From Sulfitobacter sp. BSw21498 (lineage in GTDB: Bacteria; Pseudomonadota; Alphaproteobacteria; Rhodobacterales; Rhodobacteraceae): a stretch of DNA of 64,000 nucleotides. The first letter of the stretch is position 1; each line of letters starts with the position of its first letter. The notes under the pieces are model-generated. The model did no database searches. It was given only the letters and a program-made list of their open reading frames with translations, and was not told the DNA's origin. Shown one piece after another: positions 34,542-43,611 of the stretch. The stretch spans positions 3,026,501 to 3,090,500 of the forward strand of contig NZ_CP040753.1 in NCBI RefSeq assembly GCF_006064855.1. Reading direction: 5' to 3'. Both the position numbers and the translations under genes were made by a program.

Positions 34542-36257
34542 ATGGCCATTGTCGAAAGGAATTTTGTGCGGGACATGACCACGCCTAATCGGGACGGTGA
34601 TGTTGTATTGGGTGACGATTGGGTCGCTCCGGACAAAATCGCGACAGATGAATTGCGCGGAAAACGTGCGCGACGCGGCCTGTTTGCGTTGCGCACGTCG
34701 CCGTTGACGCGAAAAATCATCACATTCAACTTAATTGCACTGAATGTTTTGGCCGCCGGTATACTTTATCTTAACTCCTCCCGCGATAGCTTGGCCGTAC
34801 AGCGAGGTGCCTCGCTTATCTCGGAGGCCGAGCTTATTGCAGACGTATTCGAGGCACAGCTCGCAGTTGGGGGCATTTCCGACGGGCTGGCGGGAGCGAC
34901 GAACGCTCGGGCAAGCCTTGAGCGACTTGACTTGCGTAGCGGGATCGAAGTTTTTGTTTTCGATACATCTGTTGATTTGGTCGCTCAAAACGCAGGGCAA
35001 AGCGATGCGCCCGCTGAGGTACTAGAGCCTGGGGATACAGCCCTCATTTCTGATGGGCTAAGCTGGCTTTGGGATCTACTTTCCGCATCGTTTGGTGCAG
35101 GCACGCCGGCTGAGACTTTGCCGGTAGCAGAACAGTTGCGGCCGCTGGTCTCTGGTGCTCTCGTCAGTGGTACGCGGATGGGAAATGATCTCGTTGGCGC
35201 GGGAGGGACGCTTTTCTCGGTCGCCACGCCCATCGTTCATGATGGTTTGCCGATTGGTGTAGTCGCAGTAACTTCGGCGGCGGGTGAGATTGATAAACTT
35301 GTTCGGGACGAGCGCGAGCGGGTTCTCCAGATGTTTGTTATTGCGACGCTGGTCTCTATCGGGCTTAGTATCGTGCTGGCTTCGACCATTGCAAATCCGC
35401 TGTCAGACTTGGCGGCAGCCGCCGAGCTGGGGCGTGATAAGGATGCGCGTAAAATGAACCCTGGTCGGATCCGTATCCCGGATTTGACCGCACGCCCCGA
35501 TGAAATCGGTCGCTTGTCGGGGGCTCTACGTGGCATGGTGTCGGCGCTCTATAACCGCATAGATGGTAACGAACAATTTGCAGCTGATGTCGCGCATGAG
35601 ATCAAGAACCCACTCGCGTCTCTGCGATCGGCCGTTGGGACATTGCGTTTGATCAAGCGCGAAGATCAACGAGAGAAATTGCTGGATGTCATCGACCACG
35701 ATGTGCGCCGGTTGGACCGTCTGGTGAGCGACATTTCAAATGCGTCACGCTTGGACAGCGAGCTGGTTAAAGAAGAAGAAGAGCCCTTTGATTTGCTGAT
35801 GATGATCGGCAACTTGGGGCAGTATCTGGGGGAAGACGCCCGCAAACGCGGCATCGACTTTATAACTGATCTGCCCGAACAACCGATTATCGTTCATGGC
35901 CTCGAAGCCCGTTTGGCGCAGGTTTTTGTGAATTTGATCAGCAATGCCGTGTCGTTTTGTGAAGATGGCGATGCGATACGTGTCTGGGCGCGCAAGCGTG
36001 AAAATCGCATTCTCGTTGTCGTGGAAGACACAGGTCCGGGCATCCCGGAACAAGCTCTCTCGAAGATTTTCAAACGTTTCTACTCGGAGCGTCCCGAAGA
36101 GCATTTTGGCAATAACTCTGGCCTAGGGCTCGCGATTTCAAAGCAAATCGTAGAGGCGCATGGTGGTGTCATCTGGGCCGAAAATATTCGACCTACCGAT
36201 GCCGATATCACCTCCGACCCTCTTGGCGCTCGCTTTGTGGTTGGATTGCCGATCTGA
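34542..36257 (+). CDS. chvG: Sensor histidine kinase ChvG (ExoS-like)
   Basis: A 571-residue membrane kinase. A first helix is at about 62-82 (IITFNLIALNVLAAGILYL), followed by a periplasmic domain of about 180 residues and a second helix near 265-285 (MFVIATLVSIGLSIVLAS). A HAMP region follows. The histidine box is FAADVAHEIKNPLASL with phospho-histidine 352, and the ATPase domain has DTGPGIP and SGLGLAISKQI. The start at 34542 lacks a strong ribosome site; an internal ATG at 34575 is possible. The gene follows chvI after eight bases, and hprK starts five bases after it. Confidence 0.93.
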   Translation: MAIVERNFVRDMTTPNRDGDVVLGDDWVAPDKIATDELRGKRARRGLFALRTSPLTRKIITFNLIALNVLAAGILYLNSSRDSLAVQRGASLISEAELIADVFEAQLAVGGISDGLAGATNARASLERLDLRSGIEVFVFDTSVDLVAQNAGQSDAPAEVLEPGDTALISDGLSWLWDLLSASFGAGTPAETLPVAEQLRPLVSGALVSGTRMGNDLVGAGGTLFSVATPIVHDGLPIGVVAVTSAAGEIDKLVRDERERVLQMFVIATLVSIGLSIVLASTIANPLSDLAAAAELGRDKDARKMNPGRIRIPDLTARPDEIGRLSGALRGMVSALYNRIDGNEQFAADVAHEIKNPLASLRSAVGTLRLIKREDQREKLLDVIDHDVRRLDRLVSDISNASRLDSELVKEEEEPFDLLMMIGNLGQYLGEDARKRGIDFITDLPEQPIIVHGLEARLAQVFVNLISNAVSFCEDGDAIRVWARKRENRILVVVEDTGPGIPEQALSKIFKRFYSERPEEHFGNNSGLGLAISKQIVEAHGGVIWAENIRPTDADITSDPLGARFVVGLPI

Positions 36258-36262
36258 AGCCC

Positions 36263-36694
36263 ATGTCACCGACGACTACGATCCACGCCACTACCGTTGC
36301 TGTTAACGGTCGTGGTGTGATGATACGCGGAGCTTCGGGCAGGGGGAAATCTGCGCTGGCATTGCAGATGATCGCAATGGGGGCCGAGCTTGTATCGGAT
36401 GACCGTACAAGTCTGATCGTGCACGAAAATCGGCTTATCGCTAGCCCGCCCGACGCGATACAAGGCATGATCGAAGCGCGCGGCGTCGGGATACTGACCT
36501 TGAAATATCGCGTAGAGATGCCGATTTACCTCATAATAGATCTCAACAAAGATGAACCCGATCGCCTTCCCGAAATACGCTACGACGAGGTGATGGGAGT
36601 CGCTGTTCGATGTCTTTGGCGGTGCAATGGACCACATTTCGCTGCTTCTGTTTACTTGATGGCAAATATGATGGACTACCCAGCATATGACTGA
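36263..36694 (+). CDS. hprK: Short HPr kinase/phosphorylase
   Basis: A 143-residue alphaproteobacterial HprK that keeps only the catalytic domain. Walker A GASGRGKS is at 23-30, and VSDDRTSLIV and the signature IEARGVGILTLKY follow. In this group HprK phosphorylates HPr on serine 46, and the HPr at 37984 has serine at position 46. The N-terminal domain of the Gram-positive enzyme is missing, as expected. It is located between chvG and rapZ and overlaps rapZ by eight bases, so expression is tied to the two-component system. Confidence 0.93.
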   Translation: MSPTTTIHATTVAVNGRGVMIRGASGRGKSALALQMIAMGAELVSDDRTSLIVHENRLIASPPDAIQGMIEARGVGILTLKYRVEMPIYLIIDLNKDEPDRLPEIRYDEVMGVAVRCLWRCNGPHFAASVYLMANMMDYPAYD

Positions 36695-37580
36695 GGCAAT
36701 GACATCCAACCGGCGAATTGTGCTAGTGACCGGCCCGGCAGGGGCAGGGCGCTCTTCCACGCTGAATGTGTTGGAGGATGCCGGTTTTGAGGCGATCGAT
36801 AACATCCCGATGCGGATGTTGCGTGCATTGATCGAGGCACCTGGGCAGCTGCGCCCGATGGCTCTTGGCGTTGACCTGCGCAATCGCGACTTTTCGACGG
36901 ATCGCGTTATCGAGCTAATGGCGGACATGAGATCACGTCCCGACATCGACATCGAACTTCTTTACCTCGATTGCGATACCAATGTCTTGCTACGCCGATT
37001 TTCCGAAACGCGCAGGCGCCATCCGATGACAGCATCAGCGACACCCATTGAAGGTATCGTGCGTGAGAAAGAACTGCTTGAACCGGTTTTGACTCTCGCT
37101 GACGTTTTGATCGATACATCAGACCTGAATGTGCATCAGCTCAGATCAGAGGTAGAGCGCTGGTTCGCACTTGATGGCGCACGCCATTTGACGGTTTCGG
37201 TCCAATCATTTTCGTATAAACGCGGGCTGCCGCGCAGTGCTGATATGGTCTTCGACTGCCGCTTTCTGCGAAACCCCTATTGGGAACCCGCTCTTCGGAG
37301 CATGAATGGCACCCAGCAACCTGTGGCTGACTACGTCGGGGCCGATCCCTTGTTCGCAAACTTTGCGACGCAGGTAAATTCTCTGTGTGAATTGGTCCTG
37401 CCCGCCTGCAAGACCGAGGGGAAATCACATATCTCTCTTGCGTTTGGCTGCACAGGGGGGCAACACCGTTCCGTAACTTTGGCCGAATATCTGGCATCCA
37501 GCCTGTCGAAAGACGGCTGGCAGGTCTCGGTTAGGCACCGCGAATTAGATCGTAGCAAACGGGAAGAGACATCGCGTTGA
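36687..37580 (+). CDS. rapZ: RapZ-type RNase adapter / nucleotide-binding protein
   Basis: A 297-residue protein of the RapZ/YvcJ family. The N-terminal domain has a P-loop reading GPAGAGRSST, with arginine where lysine is canonical. The family core then follows in YLDCDTNVLLRRFSETRRRHP. The C-terminal domain has GCTGGQHRSV, the phosphate-binding motif of the family. In enteric bacteria RapZ controls glucosamine-6-phosphate synthase through small RNA decay; the role in alphaproteobacteria is less clear. The gene sits inside the PTS operon; its stop overlaps the EIIA TTG start. Confidence 0.9.
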   Translation: MTEAMTSNRRIVLVTGPAGAGRSSTLNVLEDAGFEAIDNIPMRMLRALIEAPGQLRPMALGVDLRNRDFSTDRVIELMADMRSRPDIDIELLYLDCDTNVLLRRFSETRRRHPMTASATPIEGIVREKELLEPVLTLADVLIDTSDLNVHQLRSEVERWFALDGARHLTVSVQSFSYKRGLPRSADMVFDCRFLRNPYWEPALRSMNGTQQPVADYVGADPLFANFATQVNSLCELVLPACKTEGKSHISLAFGCTGGQHRSVTLAEYLASSLSKDGWQVSVRHRELDRSKREETSR

Positions 37581-37969
37581 TTGGTATTGTGATTGTTGCA
37601 CACGGCGGGTTGGCCAAGGAATATTTGGCCGCGATCGAGCATGTCGTCGGGTCGCAAAATGGTGTGCGCGCTATTGCGATTTACGCGGACCACGATCGCA
37701 CCGAGAAGCAGCAAGAGATCTGTCAGGCGGCCGATGCCGTGGACACCGGTAACGGGGTGATTGTCGTGACTGACCTCTTTGGTGGGTCACCTTCGAACCT
37801 TAGCCTGCTCGCATGCCGTCCCGAAAATCGCCGCATCCTTTATGGCGCAAACTTGCCGATGTTGATCAAGCTAGCCAAGTCCCGTGACTTGGAAGTGCCA
37901 GAAGCGGTGCGCGCAGCCTTGGCGGCGGGCAGAAAATACATCGATAGCCAAAACGTTAGTGCGGAATAG
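37577..37969 (+). CDS. PTS mannose-type EIIA component
   Basis: A 130-residue EIIA-Man domain protein. Histidine 9 in VIVAHGGLAKEYL is the phosphorylation site, and TDLFGGSPSN is the conserved loop near it. No EIIB, EIIC or EIID genes are found in the window, so it most likely serves regulation. The start is TTG at 37577, which overlaps the rapZ stop (TTGA); no alternative ATG gives the histidine at the right place. Confidence 0.93.
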   Translation: MIGIVIVAHGGLAKEYLAAIEHVVGSQNGVRAIAIYADHDRTEKQQEICQAADAVDTGNGVIVVTDLFGGSPSNLSLLACRPENRRILYGANLPMLIKLAKSRDLEVPEAVRAALAAGRKYIDSQNVSAE

Positions 37970-37983
37970 CAAGGCCCTATTAT

Positions 37984-38253
37984 ATGACCCAAGTTTCACT
38001 GAAAATTGTAAACGAAAAAGGCTTGCACGCCCGCGCCTCTGCCAAACTGGTCGAAGTTGTCGAAGCGTTCGACGCACGTGCGGAAGTCAGCAAAGATGGT
38101 ATGTCGGCTTCGGGCGACAGCATCATGGGCTTGCTTATGCTCGCGGCCTCTAAAGGATGCACGATTGATGTACAAACGTCGGGACCTGATCAAGACGCGC
38201 TGGCAGATGCCCTGACAGCCTTGGTGGCTGATAAATTCGGTGAGGGCAACTGA
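37984..38253 (+). CDS. ptsH: Phosphocarrier protein HPr
   Basis: An 89-residue HPr. Histidine 15 in GLHARAS accepts phosphate from EI (ptsI was not found in this window), and serine 46 in DSIMGLLML is the HprK target. The short C-terminal tail is normal. It is located 14 bases after EIIA, with an AAGG ribosome site. Confidence 0.96.
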   Translation: MTQVSLKIVNEKGLHARASAKLVEVVEAFDARAEVSKDGMSASGDSIMGLLMLAASKGCTIDVQTSGPDQDALADALTALVADKFGEGN

Positions 38254-38308
38254 TCGTCCGTTTTCGATGGCTGCTGTCGGTTGCCTTGAAGGGTAAAAGG
38301 TTAAAGAT

Positions 38309-39199
38309 ATGACGGAGAATGCGCAAAGCGGTCCCGCGCCATTATTAAATGATGAAACCGGGGAGCCGGTAACCTTTACCAAATATGATCGCAGCAGCCT
38401 TTCTTATGCCTCTACATTCGATCACCCGTTAAAGTCAGGTCTCATCAGCGCTATTGAACTGTTCACCGGAAAACTCAAGGTGCTTCGGTTGATTCGACAG
38501 TTTGAAAAACAAGGGGCACCGACGGGCCAGGGATTCTGGCGCGCTGCTCTGGATACCATGGGCATCGACTTGACGACGCCGCAGGAGCAGTTGGACCGTA
38601 TCCCAAAAAACGGACCCGTTGTCGTCGTTGCGAACCACCCGCATGGAATGGTCGACGGCATGATTTTTGCGGATCTTATTGGTCGAGTCCGGCCTGACTA
38701 CCGCATCCTCACCCGATCTTTGTTAACCTCAATCGACGAAGTTGCGGGCAGCTATATGATCCCGGTGCCGTTTGCTCACGATCCTGATGCACAGCGCAAG
38801 GGCGTCGAAATGCGCGCGAAAGCGATGGCGCACCTAAGGGCGGGCGGCGTTGTCGCGCTTTTCCCGTCAGGCGTCGTCGCCGCCTCTGATACCATGTTTG
38901 GTCCAGCGATCGAAGCAGAGTGGAATGTCTTTACCGCGAAAATGATCCGTCGATCGGGGGCCAAGGTTGTGCCGATGCGGTTTCCCGGTGAAAATAGCCG
39001 TGCTTACCAAATCGCAAATAGGATATCGCCGATTTTGCGGCAGGGGTTGCTGCTGCACGAGATTGTCCATGCCTGCAATAAACCCCAGGGGCCGATTGTC
39101 GGTCATGCGCTGACACCGGAACAGATGAGCGCGAATGTAGATGACCCGCGTGGTTTTATGGCTTGGCTTCGGGCGCATACGCTTTCACTTGAAGCATAA
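38309..39199 (+). CDS. PlsC-family acyltransferase (lysophospholipid type)
   Basis: A 296-residue enzyme with the acyltransferase signature ANHPHGMVDGM (an NHxxxxD variant) near residue 110 and FPSGVVAASD further on, which matches the second PlsC motif pattern. No clear membrane helix is visible, but amphipathic segments suggest membrane association. Similar roseobacter genes are annotated as 1-acylglycerol-3-phosphate acyltransferase-like, and some act on ornithine or lysophospholipids. The acceptor here is unknown. It follows ptsH after 55 bases with an AAAGG ribosome site and ends before a strong hairpin. Confidence 0.8.
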   Translation: MTENAQSGPAPLLNDETGEPVTFTKYDRSSLSYASTFDHPLKSGLISAIELFTGKLKVLRLIRQFEKQGAPTGQGFWRAALDTMGIDLTTPQEQLDRIPKNGPVVVVANHPHGMVDGMIFADLIGRVRPDYRILTRSLLTSIDEVAGSYMIPVPFAHDPDAQRKGVEMRAKAMAHLRAGGVVALFPSGVVAASDTMFGPAIEAEWNVFTAKMIRRSGAKVVPMRFPGENSRAYQIANRISPILRQGLLLHEIVHACNKPQGPIVGHALTPEQMSANVDDPRGFMAWLRAHTLSLEA

Positions 39200-39270
39200 C
39201 GCTATGACTTAAGGCAATAAAATAAAGATCGGCGGCGTGCCCAAATGGGCGATTTTCGGTTGCTCTGGTC

Positions 39271-39309
39271 GGCGCATTTGTTGAACGACAGGTGGTCGTC
39301 AAATGCGCC
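39271..39309. promoter_or_regulatory. Long two-step hairpin between acyltransferase gene and parC
   Basis: GGCGCATTTG (39271-39280) pairs with CAAATGCGCC (39300-39309), and inside it ACGAC (39285-39289) pairs with GTCGT (39295-39299). No U-run follows on either strand. It lies between convergent genes, so it may stop or protect the 3' ends of both messages. A smaller GCCC/GGGC pair lies near 39239-39250. Confidence 0.55.
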
Positions 39310-39347
39310 TAGACAAGGATAGCGCCGAGATTGCGCGCACTGAACGA

Positions 39348-41669
39348 TCAACCGAAACGGTTATCTCGCGGGAAACCACGTGGGGCCATTCGCCCGGCAG
39401 TAGCCCGTTTCCCAGTCCATTCAGTCAGGTCGGGCTCGGTGCGCGTGCGACCTGCCGGATCTTGCCAGCTCAAGCCATTCTCGGCATTGAAGGTGATTGC
39501 GTCAGACATACCACCATCTTTGTATTTCTGCAGTCGAACGCCTTTGCCGCGACCCATCTCTGGCAGCTCATCTAAGCCAAAGACCAAGACCTTGCGATTC
39601 TCACCAACGACAGCAACTGCATTTCCTGCCACAGGCGCACAGATCATCGCTTTGACGTCTCCCCGTACGTTAAGAACCTGTCTACCGGTCCGAGTTTGCG
39701 CCAACACCTCGTCTTCTGGCACAACGAAGCCATCACCGGCTGATGAAGCGACCAAGAGCTTCCGCCCGGGCTTGTGGATCAAAATATCGACAATTTGAAC
39801 CTCGTTCGGCAGATCAACCATCAAGCGCAACGGTTCCCCCATTCCGCGCCCGCCGGGCAGGGTGGAGGCAGAAAGTGTATAGAAACGCCCATTCGTGCCG
39901 AAAACGAGCAACCTATCTGTTGTCTCTGCGTGAAAAATGAAGCGCGGCCCATCGCCGTCTTTGAACTTCAGCTCTCGGTTCAGGTCGATGTGGCCGGTCA
40001 TCGCCCGGATCCACCCCATTTGCGAGCAAACCACGGTAATCGGTTCGCGGTCGATCATCGCCTCGAGTGGAACTTCTTCGACCACGCCGGCCTCGGCAAA
40101 GGTTGTTCTGCGACGACCAACGTTTTTGCCATCTAACGTCCAATCCTTGCCGAATTTCTTTTTCGTTTCGCGTAGCTGGTCAACGATTGTCGTCCACTGG
40201 GTCACTTCGTTTTCCAACAGGTCTTCGAGGCCGGCGCGTTCCGCCATCAGCGCGGATTGCTCGCGAAGAAGCTCAATCTCCTCCAGGCGTCGCAATGACC
40301 GCAAACGCATGTTCAAAATGGCGTCGGCCTGAACCTCGGACAGAGAGTGCTCGGTAGACGGGGCAGGCGGCACATAGCTGGATTCGTTCAGCGCACGCGC
40401 ATGTTCCTTGCCCCAATCTTCCATCATCAGCGCGGATTTCGGGTCGTCGTCATAGCGAATGATATCAATGACGCGATCCAGGTTCAGGAACGCGATGATG
40501 AAGCCCTCGAGGACCTCAAGCCGATGATCGATCTTCTCCATGCGGTGCGCAGAACGCCGCTGCAGCACTTCACGACGGTGATCCAGAAACGCACGTAACA
40601 CTTCTTTCATTGAACACACTTTGGGTGTGACGCCATCGATCAACACGTTCATGTTCAGGGAGAATCGCACCTCGAGATCCGAGCTACGATACAGCATCCC
40701 CATGAGGACCTCGGGATCGACGTTCTTTGAGCGCGGTTCAATGATCAGACGGATGTCTTCTGCCGATTCGTCGCGCACATCGCCCAGAATCGGAATCTTC
40801 TTGGTATGGATCAGCTCGGCGATCTTCTCTATGAGCTTCGATTTTTGTACTTGATAGGGGATTTCGGTGATGACGATTTGCCATGCGCCGCGGCCTAAAT
40901 CTTCTGTTTCCCAGCGGCACCGCAGGCGGAAGCCACCTTTGCCAGTGCGATAAGCATTTGCAATGTTTTCAGGGGGTTCAACGATGATACCGCCGGTGGG
41001 GAAATCGGGGCCCTGGACAAAATTGAGCAAAGTGTCATCACGCGCGTCGGGCGTCTTGATGAGGTGAATGCACGCGTCGACCAGTTCCGAAATGTTATGC
41101 GGCGGTATGTTGGTCGCCATCCCGACCGCAATGCCCGACGACCCGTTCGCCAAAAGGTTCGGGAACTGCGCCGGCAAAACAACGGGCTCTGTCAGCGTGC
41201 CGTCGTAGTTTTCCCTAAAATCGACAGCATTTTCGTTCAAGCCCTCAAGCATAGCTTCGGCAACGGCTGTCATCCGAGCTTCGGTGTAGCGGCTTGCGGC
41301 GGGGTTATCGCCATCGATGTTGCCAAAGTTACCTTGTCCGTCAACCAACGGATAACGCACGTTAAAATCTTGAGCGAGACGCGCCATCGCATCGTAAATC
41401 GCGGCGTCACCATGCGGGTGATAGTTCCCCATTACGTCGCCGGAAATTTTTGCGGACTTCCGGAATCCCCCGGTGCTGTTAAGCCTCAGTTCACGCATTG
41501 CAAATAAGATACGCCGGTGAACGGGCTTCAAGCCATCGCGTGCATCAGGCAGCGCGCGGTGCATGATGGTAGAAAGCGCATAGGTCAGATACCGGTCCCC
41601 CAAGGCGCGGCGTAACGGCTCTGACGAATTGCGAGAATCTTGATCGGCGGGGGTGGTTATATCTGACAT
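39348..41669 (-). CDS. parC: DNA topoisomerase IV subunit A
   Basis: The 773-residue subunit A. The breakage-reunion domain begins ALPDARDGLKPVHRRILFAM and contains the active tyrosine in PAASRYTEARMT; a C-terminal beta-pinwheel region follows (GGRGMGEPLRLM onward). It matches the ParC rather than the GyrA layout, as it lacks the GyrA box and is shorter. The quinolone-relevant segment GNYHPHGDAAIYDAM shows alanine at the position equivalent to serine 80, which is a natural variant rather than a call of resistance. A short AAGG site precedes the start. Topo IV decatenates replicated chromosomes. Confidence 0.93.
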   Translation of the reverse strand: MSDITTPADQDSRNSSEPLRRALGDRYLTYALSTIMHRALPDARDGLKPVHRRILFAMRELRLNSTGGFRKSAKISGDVMGNYHPHGDAAIYDAMARLAQDFNVRYPLVDGQGNFGNIDGDNPAASRYTEARMTAVAEAMLEGLNENAVDFRENYDGTLTEPVVLPAQFPNLLANGSSGIAVGMATNIPPHNISELVDACIHLIKTPDARDDTLLNFVQGPDFPTGGIIVEPPENIANAYRTGKGGFRLRCRWETEDLGRGAWQIVITEIPYQVQKSKLIEKIAELIHTKKIPILGDVRDESAEDIRLIIEPRSKNVDPEVLMGMLYRSSDLEVRFSLNMNVLIDGVTPKVCSMKEVLRAFLDHRREVLQRRSAHRMEKIDHRLEVLEGFIIAFLNLDRVIDIIRYDDDPKSALMMEDWGKEHARALNESSYVPPAPSTEHSLSEVQADAILNMRLRSLRRLEEIELLREQSALMAERAGLEDLLENEVTQWTTIVDQLRETKKKFGKDWTLDGKNVGRRRTTFAEAGVVEEVPLEAMIDREPITVVCSQMGWIRAMTGHIDLNRELKFKDGDGPRFIFHAETTDRLLVFGTNGRFYTLSASTLPGGRGMGEPLRLMVDLPNEVQIVDILIHKPGRKLLVASSAGDGFVVPEDEVLAQTRTGRQVLNVRGDVKAMICAPVAGNAVAVVGENRKVLVFGLDELPEMGRGKGVRLQKYKDGGMSDAITFNAENGLSWQDPAGRTRTEPDLTEWTGKRATAGRMAPRGFPRDNRFG

Positions 41670-41868
41670 TTTCCTTGTTTAGCTAAGGGCGCGCGACGCG
41701 GCAAGCGACTGTTTGAAGTGCGCTCGTATCGCCGGAGAAGTGCGCTCTTTAGCAACCAATGTTTCAATCAAGTTGGAACGTTTTCCCAGCTTTTGTGTTA
41801 GGTCTCACAAGAGGGCCTATAAAGCCTTGCACCGGAACGGTGCCGGTCAATACTTCGGGGGATGTGCG

Positions 41869-42489
41869 ATGAAACGGTTTATTTTTCTGACTTTTGGATT
41901 TCTGGGTTGGGCATTCTTTGAAATGAGCGGCGGGGTTGATTTTCAACCTGCCAGCGCGCGCATGACGGCAAACGCCGACGAGCCTCCGCGAGCAATCCAG
42001 AAAGTTGCAGCGGATGAGCCCAAAAATGTGGTTGAGCCTGCTGTCATATCCCGGGCAGTCGCAGCTGCTCCCATTGCACCGACGCCTGCAGCTTTTGTGC
42101 CGGGACCAAGTGCCGGTAATGCCGCAGAGGTGCAAAATGTTTCCGTCACTCTAACCTCGTTGAGGTCCCTGAACGGCAATGTTGCTACGTCTGACAATGC
42201 TAACTCTAATGCGAACAATGCACCGATTGTTATTCCAAGCCTGATTGCACCCAATGATGCTGAAACGACGCTAGTTGAAGTGGGTTCCGAAGGCGTTATC
42301 CGCTCTGTATCAGGTAGCCGTGTAAACGTGCGCGGCGGTCCGGGAACAGATTATCAGGTTGTCGCCAAGCTCGGCCGTGGCGATTCGGTGGAAGTGATCC
42401 AGGATAACGGAGACGGCTGGGTGAAGATGCGTTCACTGGGTGGCGGCCAAGAGGGTTGGATGGCCGATTTCCTTCTGTCGAACGGCTGA
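41869..42489 (+). CDS. Exported SH3-domain protein
   Basis: A 206-residue protein with an N-terminal hydrophobic segment (FIFLTFGFLGWAFFEM) that may be a signal anchor. A long low-complexity Ala/Pro/Asn linker of about 100 residues follows. A C-terminal bacterial SH3 domain (SGSRVNVRGGPGTDYQVVAKL, then GWVKMR) is typical of cell-wall-binding proteins. It is likely periplasmic and attached to the envelope. The ATG at 41869 is chosen because the earlier in-frame start at 41713 gives an implausible basic leader before the hydrophobic segment. The linker is the least conserved part. Confidence 0.78.
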   Translation: MKRFIFLTFGFLGWAFFEMSGGVDFQPASARMTANADEPPRAIQKVAADEPKNVVEPAVISRAVAAAPIAPTPAAFVPGPSAGNAAEVQNVSVTLTSLRSLNGNVATSDNANSNANNAPIVIPSLIAPNDAETTLVEVGSEGVIRSVSGSRVNVRGGPGTDYQVVAKLGRGDSVEVIQDNGDGWVKMRSLGGGQEGWMADFLLSNG

Positions 42490-42497
42490 TCATAGGT

Positions 42498-43346
42498 GTG
42501 AAGAGAAATAGCGGTTTGGCGGAGCAACGCTCGATACTGATTACCGGATGCTCTTCGGGTATCGGATATGCTGCAGCCCATGCATTGCGCGAACGTGGCT
42601 GGAATGTATTCGCCTCGTGCCGCCAGCAGAAAGACTGTGATCGGCTCATCGCCGCCGGATTTAATGCGCCGCAGTTAGATTACACTGATAAGGCCACTAT
42701 CGCTGCCGCGGTTAACCACATCCTTGATAGCACTGGTGGCAAGCTGGATGCCGTTTATAATAACGGTGCCCACGCAACCCCCGGGGCGGTGGAGGATTTG
42801 CCAACAGCCGCATTAAGGGAGATTTTCGAGAGTAATTTCTTCGGTTGGCATGAGCTGACGCGAAGCATCCTCCCCGTTATGCGGGCTCAGGGTCACGGAC
42901 GAATTATTCAGTGTTCGTCAGTGCTTGGTCTGGTCACTATGCCTTGGCGTGGTGCTTATAATGCGACAAAATTTGCCTTGGAAGGGTTGACGGACACCCT
43001 GCGGATCGAACTGCGCGACACCCCCATCCATGTGAGTTTGATCGAGCCCGGACCAATCACCTCTAATATTCGCGCGAATTCTATTCCTTATTTCGAGCGT
43101 TGGATTAATTGGGAAGCATCCCCCCGAAAAGCGCAGTACGAAAAGCAGCTTTTGGACAGGCTGTACACGGAGCGAGGGCCAGACAGGTTCGAACTTCCTC
43201 CGCAAGCTGTGATTGACAAGCTCATACATGCGCTCGAATCCGACAGGCCGCGACCGCGATATTATGTCACGACGCCCACCCATATCTCGGGCATTCTAAG
43301 GCGTATTTTGCCTACGCGCGCACTTGACTGGGTGCTGTCGCGATAA
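42498..43346 (+). CDS. Short-chain dehydrogenase/reductase
   Basis: A protein of about 282 residues in the classical SDR family. The NAD(P)-binding TGCSSGIG is near the N-terminus, and YNATK is the catalytic YxxxK. NNGAHATPG and CSSVLGLV fill the middle. The C-terminal part (IEPGPITSNIRANSIPYF) varies as usual and sets the unknown substrate. The start at GTG 42498 is uncertain; a TTG about 18 bases on would also precede the nucleotide fold directly. It lies nine bases after the SH3 gene. Confidence 0.85.
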   Translation: MKRNSGLAEQRSILITGCSSGIGYAAAHALRERGWNVFASCRQQKDCDRLIAAGFNAPQLDYTDKATIAAAVNHILDSTGGKLDAVYNNGAHATPGAVEDLPTAALREIFESNFFGWHELTRSILPVMRAQGHGRIIQCSSVLGLVTMPWRGAYNATKFALEGLTDTLRIELRDTPIHVSLIEPGPITSNIRANSIPYFERWINWEASPRKAQYEKQLLDRLYTERGPDRFELPPQAVIDKLIHALESDRPRPRYYVTTPTHISGILRRILPTRALDWVLSR

Positions 43347-43404
43347 ATACGGGTTGCGCTGAGGAATGACCCCGCTACATCTTTCAGCAACACAAAGGAT
43401 CCTT

Positions 43405-43611
43405 ATGTTCGCTGACCCGTTGTATATCTTAACCGTCATTGCCGTGATCGCGGTTGTTATCGTCCTAATCTTTGGGTTGGGCGGCTTCGCCGGCGGCGGC
43501 GAGTTTAATCGGCGCAATTCAAATAAAATTATGCGACTGCGTATTATCGCGCAGTTCATCGCCGTCGTTCTCATCGTCATCTATGTTTATCTGCGAAAGG
43601 ACACAGGCTGA
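43405..43611 (+). CDS. Small twin-helix membrane protein
   Basis: A 68-residue protein with two hydrophobic helices (YILTVIAVIAVVIVLIFGLGGF and RIIAQFIAVVLIVIYVYL). A basic loop NRRNSNKIMRLR lies between them, in the style of small twin-transmembrane or HIG1-like proteins. The ATG at 43405 has AAGGA six bases upstream. The stop overlaps the next ATG by one base. Function is unknown; it is often found directly before the cobalamin adenosyltransferase in this group, by my recollection. Confidence 0.7.
   Translation: MFADPLYILTVIAVIAVVIVLIFGLGGFAGGGEFNRRNSNKIMRLRIIAQFIAVVLIVIYVYLRKDTG

Noticed and set aside
41400..41470. ParC quinolone-region alanine as acquired resistance
   Set aside because: Variation at this position is common between lineages, and nothing in the sequence shows a recent change.
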